64,000 nt of DNA from Lentisphaerae bacterium ADurb.Bin082. Its GTDB lineage: Bacteria; Verrucomicrobiota; Lentisphaeria; Oligosphaerales; Oligosphaeraceae. The notes below the pieces were generated by a model. That model was not told the origin of the DNA. It saw nothing but the letters and a program-made list of their open reading frames with translations, and did not search any database. Position numbers and translations under genes: made by a program. Shown piece by piece: positions 44,973 through 54,781 of this stretch; positions within the stretch are counted from its first letter, which is position 1; each line of letters opens with the position of its first letter. Location: contig MWEG01000073.1 of NCBI GenBank assembly GCA_002070945.1, positions 1 through 64,000 on the forward strand, read 5' to 3'.

Positions 44973-45881
44973 TCATCCCAGCGCGGGAGGTTCTCCGGCC
45001 TTGCTGACTACGGCGCCCGCTTGACGACGGCGCTTTTCCCTCCAGGCCAGCTCGCCATCGCCATACTTCTTCCAGCGGCGGTCGCACTGCGCCTGCACCC
45101 GGGCGACTTCCGCCTGACGGCGCGATAACGACCAATCCGGCCGCGCTTCGGCGTAGGCTTTAAGAAAATCGGCTGGCAGCGGAGACTGGCCGGAACCGTC
45201 CAACAGCATCAGGTTGTAGCAGAATTGGGCGAGATTGCGGCGCTGGCGCTGAAATGGCGGTAAAAACGGCCAGTGGCGCGTACGGTCGTTGTCCAAAAAA
45301 TACAAGTGCCCAGCCTGGGTATCGACGCAGGCATTGCGCGGCAGAAAGTCGCCATGCACAAAATGGTCGAGATGAAAGCGGGCGAGTCTTTCTGCTGTGA
45401 AAGCCAACAGCTCTTGCTGCTCGCCCTTCCCTGTTGCGCGGACAAGGCATTCCTCCAGCGTCGGCAGGGTCACTTCCCGGCTGACATACAATTCGCGCGG
45501 GTATCCCCATCGTCCGCGGCAGCGTGCGCCCAGCACAGGGGTTGGGCAATGGTGTCCACGGGCGGCCATGGCCGCTGTCACCTTCAGGATATATACGCCG
45601 CGGGACGGCAGCAGAGTCCACTTTAGCCAGCTGAACACTTCCCGATTCCGCACGGCGCCATCATTGCGCCCCCTCATCAATTTGACGTATACGGCGCCTA
45701 AAGCAGTTTCCCGGCGGCTGACGGTACGGCAAGGCGCTTCCAGGACAATCGTCTGCTGCGGCGCCTGCAACCAGGTTTCCAAATCAGCCAGCTCGGGGAG
45801 CTGTTGCCATTCGTCCAGAACCCAGCCTTTCCAGCCGTTCTGGCGATACGGCGCAAAAGTCATTTCCTCAGTCGCTCCCAT
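44973..45881 (-). CDS. LPS core/Kdo kinase-like protein (WaaP/KdkA/InaA family)
   Basis: 302 residues. The protein-kinase-like fold shows VKLMRGRNDG in the N-lobe region, LARFHLDHFVHGDFLPRNACVD for the catalytic loop, and YFLDNDRTR for the metal-binding Asp. Family members phosphorylate Kdo or heptose in the LPS inner core. The start at 45881 comes six bases after the stop of the upstream pyruvyl transferase gene; an internal ATG (45863) with GAGGAA directly before it is an alternative. The location at the end of the polysaccharide cluster fits LPS decoration. The substrate is inferred from family only. Confidence 0.8.
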   Translation of the reverse strand: MGATEEMTFAPYRQNGWKGWVLDEWQQLPELADLETWLQAPQQTIVLEAPCRTVSRRETALGAVYVKLMRGRNDGAVRNREVFSWLKWTLLPSRGVYILKVTAAMAARGHHCPTPVLGARCRGRWGYPRELYVSREVTLPTLEECLVRATGKGEQQELLAFTAERLARFHLDHFVHGDFLPRNACVDTQAGHLYFLDNDRTRHWPFLPPFQRQRRNLAQFCYNLMLLDGSGQSPLPADFLKAYAEARPDWSLSRRQAEVARVQAQCDRRWKKYGDGELAWREKRRRQAGAVVSKAGEPPALG

Positions 45882-45887
45882 GCGTCG

Positions 45888-47108
45888 TTATCCCATTCCT
45901 TTCGCCGTTGCGGCGACAGCCTTTTGGACGGCTGCCGCCGCCTCCCGCAGGCGCTGCTCCAGGCGGTTGTGCACTACCTGGCTGAGTTGCCGGAAATCTT
46001 CCCTTGGTGCCTGCAGGGCTGCTTCCGCCGCCGCCGTCAGCTGTTCCTGGTCGCAATCCTCCACGCAGCCGACGGGTCGTTGGCCGAATTCAGCCAGGAA
46101 ATTGTCAACTTTGCTGCCGCGGGAAATACCCAGAAAAGGGGTATGGGCATTGGCGGCGAGCACCAGCAGGTGAAGTCGGCTGCTGATGACTAGGCGGCAG
46201 CGCCCGGCCACTGCCTGGATGACTTCCGGCTCTGGGCAATTTTCCAGCAGGCGAGTCTTCTCCCTAAGGCGCATGCCAGCGCTGAACGTGCGCATCCAGG
46301 CCAGGTCGGTAACTGGATTCATCGGCATGAACAGCAGGCGTCGATGGTTATCGGCCGCCAATATCCGGTCAAAAGCGGAACTCAGCGCGACCGGGTCGGC
46401 CGGCGGCTGTTGCGAGGAGATGCAGACGCCAATGATAGCCTGAGACTGCCATGCCCCGACAACGGCCGGCAACCGCTCTTCCCCGGCGCTGCGCAGACAA
46501 ATGGCGCTGTCAGCCCCGACCGTAGCCCCGTCATAGCCAATCCGACATAATTGTTCGTGCGACGGCCGATCGCGGACAACTACGGCGTCACAGCCTCGCA
46601 GCGCCCTCGCCAGCTTGGCCTCGATGCGGCGCGAAAGCAAATCCTCATAGGCGCCGACCGCGTCGAAATGGCCGCCGGTCAACCGCGACGCCGCTTGCAG
46701 AAGAGCCAGCCGCCGCCCGCGAGCCTGATAAAACGCAGGATTAAGCTGCTCGTTCATGCCGACGTTCCAGACCACGGTTCTGACTCCAGCCCGCTGCGCC
46801 CGCAGAAGCAGGCGCACCGCCACGGCGGGATAATCCGAAAGGCCGGTCGCACCAGCCCATGCAAAAAGGTCAAAGTCGCGGAGCGCAGCCGTAAATTCTC
46901 GAAACGACTTTTCGCCGTCAAACCCGAACAGGGGCATCCCCTCAACCTGGAGTTGGGCGGCGGTCGCCTCTGGCCGGGCCGTGCTGACAGCCAAGGCGGC
47001 ATCCGGGAACATCTCCCGAAAGCAGCCAACCGTGCAGGCAATGATGGCTTCGTCGCCGACATTGTCGCACCCAAGAGGGATTCCACCCAGTAAAATTCGC
47101 ATTCCCAT
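45888..47108 (-). CDS. Polysaccharide pyruvyl transferase family protein
   Basis: 406 residues. It begins with RILLGGIPLGCDNVGDEAI, a typical N-terminus of the CsaB/WcaK family, with VVVRDRPSHEQL near residue 190 and VISSRLHLLVLAANAHTPFL in the C-terminal part. These enzymes add ketal pyruvate from phosphoenolpyruvate to a sugar in surface polysaccharides. It lies head-to-tail with the kinase-like gene. An adjacent XRE regulator gene is 20 bases upstream. Confidence 0.85.
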   Translation of the reverse strand: MGMRILLGGIPLGCDNVGDEAIIACTVGCFREMFPDAALAVSTARPEATAAQLQVEGMPLFGFDGEKSFREFTAALRDFDLFAWAGATGLSDYPAVAVRLLLRAQRAGVRTVVWNVGMNEQLNPAFYQARGRRLALLQAASRLTGGHFDAVGAYEDLLSRRIEAKLARALRGCDAVVVRDRPSHEQLCRIGYDGATVGADSAICLRSAGEERLPAVVGAWQSQAIIGVCISSQQPPADPVALSSAFDRILAADNHRRLLFMPMNPVTDLAWMRTFSAGMRLREKTRLLENCPEPEVIQAVAGRCRLVISSRLHLLVLAANAHTPFLGISRGSKVDNFLAEFGQRPVGCVEDCDQEQLTAAAEAALQAPREDFRQLSQVVHNRLEQRLREAAAAVQKAVAATAKGMG

Positions 47109-47128
47109 AGCGTTTTGTTCGACAACGT

Positions 47129-47533
47129 CTACAACGAGTCAATCAGAATTTTGCTGATATAGCCCAGCACCTCCTTGCGGGCATCCGGCGTCAGCAGTCG
47201 GAAATCGGTCAGCAGCTTCTTCTCCCACTGATCCTTGGCGCTGAATTCCAAATCAGCGATTTCATAGAAAAAGCCGGTCTTGTCTTCCACATAGCCGCTG
47301 ATCAACTGCCGATGCAAGTCAATAGGAACATGACGGACGGTCAGATATTCCAGGATCTTGTTCATCTGCACGCGGTTTGGCATGCTGATGCCACAGAGGA
47401 ATTTGGACACATACTGCGAAGTCACGCCCAAAACCTCCGCCAATTCGGCATTCCGAATCCCATGCCGATTGAGAATACGCTTGAGCAAAGCAGGGAATTT
47501 CTTGGATTCGGCACTCTCCTTCCTGTCTTTCAT
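47129..47533 (-). CDS. XRE-family transcriptional regulator
   Basis: 134 residues. A helix-turn-helix is visible at about residues 25-55 (NAELAEVLGVTSQYVSKFLCG), with the typical Arg/Met-rich recognition helix. The C-terminal ~70 residues are helical and of unknown function. GGAGG with a good spacer precedes the ATG, which overlaps the stop of the upstream O-antigen ligase gene by four bases. It is embedded in the polysaccharide operon, so it may control this cluster. Confidence 0.85.
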   Translation of the reverse strand: MKDRKESAESKKFPALLKRILNRHGIRNAELAEVLGVTSQYVSKFLCGISMPNRVQMNKILEYLTVRHVPIDLHRQLISGYVEDKTGFFYEIADLEFSAKDQWEKKLLTDFRLLTPDARKEVLGYISKILIDSL

Positions 47534-48909
47534 GTAATGTTTCCTCCTGTTTTGGTCTTAAGTGCAACAGCTGGCAACCGAAGCCGTGCGCGCCTATTCT
47601 CACGATAAATGGTCGACATGGCGGCGATAATGGCAAAAAACGTCATCAGCTCGTAAAAGGATGGCGACTGCTTCAGCACCCACTCCAGCACAGACTGGCC
47701 GTAGTTGTTGAGCAGCCCGCCAGCGATGGCAACCGGCAGATAGGCAATCGCGCTGTTCCGATAGTAAAATATATTGCACAAGTTGAGCGCGAAAAAATAA
47801 AGAAAAAACACCAATAGGACGCCCATGCCCCACCAGCCGCACTCTGCCGCCGCCATCAGGTAAATCGTCTCCACCAGCCCGTCCTTATAGTCCTCATGGT
47901 AAATTGCCCCGATCCGATGTTCAGCATATTCGTATGGCGGATTGATTTTTATGCCCCAGTTGTTGATGCCGACGCCAAGGATTTTGTCGTTGGCCATGTT
48001 GCATGCGGCAACGGCCAAGTGCTTCCTCATGCCGCCAGACGCCTCCGGCGCATACAGAAAACGGTCGATGATCGTCCCACCCATTTTGGCTATTCCAACA
48101 ATTCCGACCAGAAAAAGCACAAACACAATCCTGATTTTCCGTTCATCCCAGCGTTGAATCAGCACTCTTGCCGCGACGGGCAGGCATCCGAACGGGAAAA
48201 AAAAGATTGCTCCTCGCGACAAAGTCGAGAAGACGCAGCCGGTGGCGGCCATGAAAGCCGCCGGGTACAGGAAACGGCTCCACCGCCTGTCCTGGCGCTG
48301 TCCCAGCCAATGTGCCAGAAACACCGGCGCCGACATTCCATAAAACATCGCCATGCTGTTCTGGTGCGCAAACGGCCCAGAAGTTTGAAAAACCCCGGTG
48401 ACATATTTCTGCCAGAGCACCACGAGCAGGGAAACAATAGCTGACAAAGCCAGCCCGCGCAGAATCGCCTCCACGTCCCGCGTATGCAGGACATAATTGT
48501 AAACCACCAGAAAACAAACCCACATCCACATCATTTTCCAAAGTTCATAGAATCCGTACAAGAGGCTGTCAGCATTGACCAGCGAAATCACTCCGGCCAA
48601 AAAATACAGCCCGTACGCCCACCATCCTGGCGGCAGCCAGGTGATGCGCCCTCGCCTAAGCAGAAAAATCGCCGCCAGCAGGGCGAGTGCGAAAAGGTCG
48701 CTGATCGTGGTCTCGATCCCCCGCGCCGTGCCGCGATAGAGCGGATCCGGGAAAAAATTGAGAGTCACCCATACCGAGAAGGCGATAGAAAAGGCGTGCA
48801 TTGTCGCCATCAATCGCACCCGCCTGGGGTGGCTGAGCAGCCATGCCGTCAGCAAAGGCAACCCCATCAGCAGGGCGCCGAAAAAGATGATGTACTTGAC
48901 CGCTGGCAA
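47530..48909 (-). CDS. O-antigen ligase/polymerase-like membrane protein (Wzy/WaaL superfamily)
   Basis: 459 residues with about ten to twelve membrane helices and the family pattern of a large periplasmic loop in the C-terminal half (KILGVGINNWGIKINPPYEY). The start is a TTG at 48909. It is supported by AAGGAGG at nine bases and by the absence of ATG in the hydrophobic N-terminus. It would polymerise or ligate the polysaccharide made by this cluster. Wzy and WaaL cannot be separated by sequence alone. Confidence 0.8.
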   Translation of the reverse strand: MPAVKYIIFFGALLMGLPLLTAWLLSHPRRVRLMATMHAFSIAFSVWVTLNFFPDPLYRGTARGIETTISDLFALALLAAIFLLRRGRITWLPPGWWAYGLYFLAGVISLVNADSLLYGFYELWKMMWMWVCFLVVYNYVLHTRDVEAILRGLALSAIVSLLVVLWQKYVTGVFQTSGPFAHQNSMAMFYGMSAPVFLAHWLGQRQDRRWSRFLYPAAFMAATGCVFSTLSRGAIFFFPFGCLPVAARVLIQRWDERKIRIVFVLFLVGIVGIAKMGGTIIDRFLYAPEASGGMRKHLAVAACNMANDKILGVGINNWGIKINPPYEYAEHRIGAIYHEDYKDGLVETIYLMAAAECGWWGMGVLLVFFLYFFALNLCNIFYYRNSAIAYLPVAIAGGLLNNYGQSVLEWVLKQSPSFYELMTFFAIIAAMSTIYRENRRARLRLPAVALKTKTGGNIT

Positions 48910-48948
48910 AAGGTTTTTCCTCCTTGCTTGCCGTTGATGTGACCGCCG

Positions 48949-50019
48949 TCAATCCCGGTTTGACCAGAACGTGATTGGCGCAAGCACCATGTTGAGAAGC
49001 TGTCCAGTGGGGAACAGCTTGCGGATAAAGACGTTGTACTCGCTGAAAGCGTCTTTGGGGACATAGACGATGTCGTTGGGCATCAGCCCTGGATTGGGAA
49101 GCTTGCCGTGCAGGACATCGTCGATGTTGACCCGGTACAGGATCGGGTCGTTCATCCCGCCGCGAATGACAATGACGTTCTTCCAGTACTCATCCTTCAG
49201 GCCGTTCGCCCTGACAACCGCCTCCAGCAATCCCATGTTTTCATACCATACGATAAACTGAGGCAGGTGGACCTCGCCCATGACACCGACCAGGCGGTTG
49301 GCACGGCTGCTGATGTACACGTAGTCTCCAGGATGAATGTGGATGTTGTGCAGAGGGTCGCCCTCCAGGACGCGCTCGAAGTCCACCGGCAGCCGTTCAC
49401 CATCGCGGACAATGAACGACGACGAGAAGTCAGCCAGCTCAAAGCCCTGGCCATTGAATATCGAGGTCGGCGTGCCATTGCCCATGGCGAGAAAATCGGC
49501 CAGGCGGATGCGGTTGTTGACCGGATACATGCCCGGCTCGTTAACCTTGCCTGCGATGGTAGCCGTCTGACTGTTGATCGAGCGTGGGATCACGGCCACC
49601 TTGGGATTGCGGATGTACTCGCTGTAACGCTTCTCCAATTCCTCGACCATCTCTGGAAGAGTCTTGCCCAGCAAGTTGCAGGTGCCCACCAGCATCAGGG
49701 CAATCTGACCATCCGGAGTGACGACCACGTCCTGGGCTTCCAGCTCGGGATTCTCATACACTTTAATGGTAAAAACGTCGCCGGAATGAGTCCGATATAT
49801 TGGATAAGACTGGTCATGAAGGCTTTGCAGCCAAGCCAGCTCCCGCGCCCGCTCTTCTTCCGATTTGACCGAAATATCGGCGACGCTGGCGACCGGGGGC
49901 AGCGGCGGATACTCGTCAGCCTTCTTGCAGCCACTAACGCAGGCCAGCACCGTCAACGCCGAAGCCAGGACAATAGCCGCGTGACGCCGACGACTACAAT
50001 TTGTTGAAAAAAATGACAT
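48949..50019 (-). CDS. Polysaccharide export lipoprotein (Wza family)
   Basis: 356 residues. A lipoprotein signal with lipobox (VLACVSGCKK) attaches it to the outer membrane. The polysaccharide biosynthesis/export domain contains FTIKVYENPELEAQDVVVTPDG and is followed by two SLBB-type repeats (ATIAGKVNEPGMYPV; VGVMGEVHLPQFIV). It forms the outer-membrane channel for capsule or exopolysaccharide. It sits next to the Wzc-like gene, as is usual. Confidence 0.9.
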   Translation of the reverse strand: MSFFSTNCSRRRHAAIVLASALTVLACVSGCKKADEYPPLPPVASVADISVKSEEERARELAWLQSLHDQSYPIYRTHSGDVFTIKVYENPELEAQDVVVTPDGQIALMLVGTCNLLGKTLPEMVEELEKRYSEYIRNPKVAVIPRSINSQTATIAGKVNEPGMYPVNNRIRLADFLAMGNGTPTSIFNGQGFELADFSSSFIVRDGERLPVDFERVLEGDPLHNIHIHPGDYVYISSRANRLVGVMGEVHLPQFIVWYENMGLLEAVVRANGLKDEYWKNVIVIRGGMNDPILYRVNIDDVLHGKLPNPGLMPNDIVYVPKDAFSEYNVFIRKLFPTGQLLNMVLAPITFWSNRD

Positions 50020-50111
50020 GGTTTTCTTTCCTGTCGCTATAGAGAGAGAGCATTAGGTTAAAACAAGCCCGGCCACCCACCGGCACAACAAATGACGGTC
50101 GGTGCCGACCA

Positions 50112-52127
50112 TTAAGCCTGCAAAAGATTCCAATATTTTTTTCGAACATGGGTAAGAACACAACCGACGCGGTGTCCTGCCAGGCGCACGTCGTCTCCGA
50201 GCACCACCACGGCGCTTTGCTTGTCCCGGCCGAACGTCGTCAGCAGAACCGTATAGTCCGCCAGCTGGCAGAGCTGATCAAAAATCGGGTCATGGAGCTT
50301 GCCCTTGCCGTCCCGCTCGAAGATGAACATGGAGAAATGCGGCTCCAGGGTCTTGAGGTCTGCGCTGAGCAAATCAAGCTCGGCCTGGCTCAAGACCAGG
50401 CTGTTGCTGCAATGAAACACGCCGTGATTGCCGCGCTTTTCGATGGCGATCAGTGCGTCGTCCAACTCGCTGGGCTGAGGCGTCGGCGACTTTAAGTACT
50501 CTTTGGTCGACTTTGTCGACGCTGAGAACGACAGCCAGAACGCCTGGATGCCGTTGATGCCGAAATTCTGGTTCCAGTTGACCCTGACTTCCTGTTTCAT
50601 GGCGTTTGGGGACAGTTCAGCTAGGAAAATCACCCGGCCCTGGCCAAGATAGCTGCGCATGTTCATGAAAACACGTTGCAGGGACGCTTCCGTCTCCTTG
50701 GCGTCGACCACGCCCCGGGCGGGGAACATGCCCAAAAAATTCACATTGCCGCCCAAGTTGAAATTCTTTGGGCTTCGGAGCCGCCCAAAGGCGAAATCCC
50801 ATCCGAAGAACAGCGCCAGCAGCAGCCCAGCTGCCAGGCAGCCAGTGCCCACCGATGCCGTCGCCAATCCGGAAAGGTTGCCGGTCGGGCACGTTGATGG
50901 CGCGGCATATTCCAGCACTGACAGGTCTGGGACAGCCGAATTCAACAGCATCTCCATGTCATTGATGGTTAAATCGAGCTGGTTAAGCGTTGTCCTCAAC
51001 GTCTCTATGTTGCGCTGATTTTCCAGGTAGCTGCCCAGCGTCTTCAGGTGTTCCGGGACCAGCTTCTGCAGATCGCCCACCCGCTTGGCCTTGAACTCAT
51101 TGACTTTGAGCAGGCCAGCCAGCTGGACTTCGGCCTTGTTCTTGTTTTCCTCCAAAACCGTACGCACATGGTTGAGAGTGTAGACCACTTCGTCTGGCTT
51201 GATCTCATCGCTGACCGTTTCCGCCATTTTCTGTCTGGCGCTGGCCAATTCACTGGCCAAGGCAATCACCCGGGGATTGGAGTCGGTAAACTTCAACCTC
51301 ATGGCGTCAAGCGTCGACTGCATGGAGTCGAGGGCAGACGTGTCTGTAGTTCTAATCCTCCGCAGGTACGGCACTTCTGCCGGGACGGTGGACATCAGGC
51401 GTTCCGCTTCGGCGATCACGGCTTGCAGCTGCACAATCTCGGTGCGGCCAGCCTCAATCTCCCCCATGACCTGCACAATCTCGCTGCTCAGGCGGTTCAA
51501 CTCCTGCTCCGGGTTGAAAAAAGTGTCGGACGACGTCAACAGGATTTTAGACGCCTCCAATTCCGTCAGTCTGGCTTCCAGCCTGAGCCGCCTCTGCTGG
51601 CGCTGGTCCAGCATGCCTCTCAGGGTGCTGTTCTGCATTTCAATATACGCTGCCAGCACCACATCCACAACGGAGTTGGCGACCTCTGCTGCCAAGTGAG
51701 GATTATTGTAGTTGGCGCGGATGACAATGATGTTGGACTTGTTCTTATGCATTTCCACGGTCACCAAAGACGCAAGCTCGACCGCCTGCGCCGGCGCCAG
51801 GTTCAACCGCTTCGCCACTTCCTGAAGATGCATGGCGCTGCTGGCAAATTCCGCTATCACCTTGGTGTCCATTTGCTTGTAGAAGCTCGGCACCCTGTCG
51901 GAGCGGATTTGATGAAACAGCCGTGCCTGGCTCTGCCAGCACCGCATGGATTTCCTCTGAATGGTGCGCAGGGCAACAAACAGGGCGGCTGAAATAACCA
52001 CCGCGACTAAAAGAAAAAACCACAACCGGCGTTTGACCCTCAACAGGAACACGCGCCAATCATAGCGGGCAAAGGGACTTATCCAAACTTCGCTCGCGGC
52101 GTTACGGGCTAAATTCAAGTCTTCCAT
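50112..52127 (-). CDS. Wzc/GumC-like chain-length determinant with degenerate BY-kinase domain
   Basis: 671 residues from the ATG at 52127, two bases after the upstream stop. A TTG at 52148 is in frame but inside the upstream gene. The Wzz domain has membrane helices near 34-54 (FFLLVAVVISAALFVALRT) and 416-441, with a coiled-coil-rich periplasmic region between. The cytoplasmic C-terminus resembles a BY-kinase in layout (ADYTVLLTTFG; GCVLTHVRKKYW) but has no Walker A, A' or B motif: the P-loop region reads VIFLAELSPNAMKQ. It should control chain length with Wza, but phosphotransfer looks lost. Confidence 0.85.
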   Translation of the reverse strand: MEDLNLARNAASEVWISPFARYDWRVFLLRVKRRLWFFLLVAVVISAALFVALRTIQRKSMRCWQSQARLFHQIRSDRVPSFYKQMDTKVIAEFASSAMHLQEVAKRLNLAPAQAVELASLVTVEMHKNKSNIIVIRANYNNPHLAAEVANSVVDVVLAAYIEMQNSTLRGMLDQRQQRRLRLEARLTELEASKILLTSSDTFFNPEQELNRLSSEIVQVMGEIEAGRTEIVQLQAVIAEAERLMSTVPAEVPYLRRIRTTDTSALDSMQSTLDAMRLKFTDSNPRVIALASELASARQKMAETVSDEIKPDEVVYTLNHVRTVLEENKNKAEVQLAGLLKVNEFKAKRVGDLQKLVPEHLKTLGSYLENQRNIETLRTTLNQLDLTINDMEMLLNSAVPDLSVLEYAAPSTCPTGNLSGLATASVGTGCLAAGLLLALFFGWDFAFGRLRSPKNFNLGGNVNFLGMFPARGVVDAKETEASLQRVFMNMRSYLGQGRVIFLAELSPNAMKQEVRVNWNQNFGINGIQAFWLSFSASTKSTKEYLKSPTPQPSELDDALIAIEKRGNHGVFHCSNSLVLSQAELDLLSADLKTLEPHFSMFIFERDGKGKLHDPIFDQLCQLADYTVLLTTFGRDKQSAVVVLGDDVRLAGHRVGCVLTHVRKKYWNLLQA

Positions 52128-52129
52128 AA

Positions 52130-53243
52130 TTAATTGAACCGTTTCCAAAGGGTGAGAAAATGCACGACTTCCTGGGGGTTGGCTGTCTCGCCAGCAAACA
52201 GGCGATCCAACCTAACCAACAGCCAATACTGTGGCGGCATGGCGCAACCGGCACCCCCCACCCCCACTAAACCATAAACAACATTGAGAAGATAATTTTT
52301 CCACCAGACGCCCCCTCGCATCTCGGCGCTGGCCAGCTGTCCCAGCAAATCCAGGCTTTCGGCCTTCGGCACGCGGCAGGCCAGGCAGGCGGTCAAGACT
52401 TGCCGCCACAGGGTACGCAGGCAGGCAGCCAATCCAGAAGCGTCGCCAGCGACGTCTCTAGAGGGATGTGCCTTGAACGCCACTGCCGCCTCATAGCATT
52501 CACACAGGCTGCGACTGGCTGTGGAATCGCCCAGCCGCTCTGCCACGGCTGGCAGGCGGCGGCGGCGGATGCTCAGGTCAAAGTCATATTGGCCAGCGGC
52601 TATGAGCAAGGCGTCGCCACAGCCCAAGGCGCACTTGTGCAGATTGCGCCAGACAAAATCACGCTCCTCCGGCCCGGTCGGGCCAGCTCCAGCCAGAAGC
52701 TGGCTGGCCTGCAGGAGGCCAGAGCCGCGGTTCATGTGCAGGCGCATCCCCTCTAAAATCGGCAGGGCAGATGGCGGCACCAACGGAATTTTCTCGACGA
52801 CATCCTCCACCGCAAAAACATAGCAATGCCCCCGACGGAGTTCCTGGTACATCAGGGTGGTTGGCAGCCCAGGGAGTCGGGAGACTTCACGCGCCGGCGC
52901 GATATCCATGTCAATGCCAAGCCTGTTTGACCAGGATTCGGCCAAGGGTCCTAGGCGGCTGTCGAGCCGACGTCGTCGGCGGCGTCCGGCATTGCGCGTA
53001 AACACAAAGAAGTCCATGTCGTTGTAGAGACTGACCGGCTGTCCGGGGGTCACCACGGCGCCGCCTTCGCCTCGGCCATAGCCGCCCCCCCAGAACCAGG
53101 GCAGCCAGGCCGAACTCGGACGCCCATCCGCTAACCTCGCGCCCCAGCTCCGTGACGACCTGTCGCACCAGCGCGTCAGCCTCACGGTTGCGGCTCAAGG
53201 TAAACGAACGCATTCCAAGCCCCCTGGTTAGCACCTCAGTCAT
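52130..53243 (-). CDS. MNT-like nucleotidyltransferase, frameshifted at a seven-G tract
   Basis: As written, the main frame covers 52130-53185. The true N-terminus (MTEVLTRGLGMRSFTLSRN, residues encoded from 53243) is in another frame, and the two meet at a run of seven G on the coding strand (53085-53091 on the plus strand as C). Removing one G restores LGGGYGRGEGG followed by NDMDFFVF, the GG...G...D-x-D pattern of minimal nucleotidyltransferases. The second Asp motif is GIDMDI. The length would be about 370 residues. It could be a phase-variable gene, a pseudogene or an assembly error. Its neighbours are polysaccharide genes. The substrate is unknown. Confidence 0.65.
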
Positions 53244-53269
53244 CGCAACACCCAAGAACAAAAAGCACC

Positions 53270-54718
53270 TTAACCCTCTTGGCTGCCGCAGGGAGCGGCT
53301 GCTTCCTGCGACGAAAATTCTTCGTTCAAGCACAGGCCCTGGCCGGCAAAGCTGAGCCATTCCGCCGATGGATAAAACGCCTGAATCGAAGCGAACAAAC
53401 GGTTGATGGCCGTTTTCCACAAACACCCCAGCGCCAGCCAAAAACTGCGGTTGTAACGATAATAACGGTCGTCCAGCTTCTGTTGCAGCACATCGACCGA
53501 CCCAGCCCGCGTGTCGGAAAAACAAAACACCCCTGGGCAGTAGTTGGACTCGAGAGCATCGGGATTGCGCCCGATCGACTCGCCGACCAGGACGAGTTCG
53601 CCGCTGAAAACGAAAAACAAAAGCGGATACTTGTCCAGCATAAGTTTATAAAAGTATAGATTGGAGCGTTTCCAGGGGTCGAGTTGATAGCAGGGGTATT
53701 GGCGCAGGCGGCCGCTGACGCTCTGAAAATCGCGTGGGACCGCCTTGATCCGCGCCAGGGTCCAAAACAGCAGGCGCCACGGGGTCAGCCACAGCAGCAG
53801 CAAGATGGCCAGCAGAATGTCCACAGCCCAGCGCAAGCCGGCGCCCCGCCGGAAGGAACGCACTCCCATGAACAGGCAGTCGGCGCCCAAATGCAGGACT
53901 GTATTGCTCTCTGGCTCGATGATGCGGTCGCGGCAGACGATCTTGTCCCGAATTTCAAGGTCGCTGCCGACGTAGGTGTGGTCAATGACAATGGCATTGC
54001 GCAACGTGGTTCGGCGGTCAACCATGACTCGGTCGCCGAGGATTACCGCGCCTTCCAGCTTCACTTCGTCAATCAGGCGGACGTGGTTGCCGATGATGGC
54101 TGGCGAGCTGACCGTGCAGCTGGGAGGAAAGACGACGTTCATGCCCGTATAGATGCCGGCCTCGACATGATACCCAGGCACCGGGAAAAAAGCGTTCTCT
54201 GCCTGCATGACCGCCTGGCAGCATTTGAAGTAGTCGACATAAGTCGACAGCGGCAACACGGGCAGCATCGAGGCATGGCACTTCTCTGGCGTGAACCAGT
54301 ACAGGCCATGGGCGAGGTCAGCGTCTCCAGGCTGCTCTTGTCCGGGTGCCAAGTCCTCGATGCAAACCGTGCGGTAGTCGCAGAATGGAAAGACGAGCCC
54401 GTTGAAGCACAGGACGTCCTCCGTCCCCAGAAAGGCGGCCTGGCGTTTTCTGATGGCTTGGAATGTCATCTGCTGACTCGCGCCCCGGTAAATGACCTTG
54501 ACCGACCAGCGGCTGCCATCTCCGAGCCTGGCGGCCGCTTCCTCGGAATAATCGCTGTCCAGAATCAGAAATTCATGGATATGCAGGCAGCTGCATAATT
54601 CAATGTAGTATTCCACCAGCGGCTTGTTTGCAATCGGCAGCAACGGCGCCGGTATGCCCTGGAAGCCTTCGCTCAGGCCAGCGCTGTCAATGCCGTTGAA
54701 ACACATCATGGCCTTCAT
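53270..54718 (-). CDS. Fusion of NTP-transferase-like, hexapeptide-repeat and degenerate sugar-transferase domains
   Basis: 482 residues. The N-terminus resembles sugar-nucleotide pyrophosphorylases (PLLPIANKPLVEYYIEL) but lacks the GxGTR loop. A left-handed beta-helix segment follows near 200-280 (SPAIIGNHVRLIDEVKLEGA). A membrane-helical hairpin (about 300-323) and a stretch matching bacterial sugar transferases come next. That stretch reads DKYPLLFFVFSGELVLVGES where active enzymes have DELPQLFNVLxGDMSLVGPR, so the Asp-Glu dyad and PRP are lost. It may be a scaffold or regulator for the active sugar transferase encoded next door (54782-55504). Confidence 0.7.
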   Translation of the reverse strand: MKAMMCFNGIDSAGLSEGFQGIPAPLLPIANKPLVEYYIELCSCLHIHEFLILDSDYSEEAAARLGDGSRWSVKVIYRGASQQMTFQAIRKRQAAFLGTEDVLCFNGLVFPFCDYRTVCIEDLAPGQEQPGDADLAHGLYWFTPEKCHASMLPVLPLSTYVDYFKCCQAVMQAENAFFPVPGYHVEAGIYTGMNVVFPPSCTVSSPAIIGNHVRLIDEVKLEGAVILGDRVMVDRRTTLRNAIVIDHTYVGSDLEIRDKIVCRDRIIEPESNTVLHLGADCLFMGVRSFRRGAGLRWAVDILLAILLLLWLTPWRLLFWTLARIKAVPRDFQSVSGRLRQYPCYQLDPWKRSNLYFYKLMLDKYPLLFFVFSGELVLVGESIGRNPDALESNYCPGVFCFSDTRAGSVDVLQQKLDDRYYRYNRSFWLALGCLWKTAINRLFASIQAFYPSAEWLSFAGQGLCLNEEFSSQEAAAPCGSQEG

Positions 54719-54781
54719 GGCAGAAACATCCTTTTCCTGAATGCGCTCGCCGCAATGGCGGCCTCTGACCTTTAATCCTGC

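Noticed and set aside
49108-50007. Long plus-strand ORF antisense to the Wza-like gene
   Set aside because: Mirror of a well-supported minus-strand gene; no start signal or domain.
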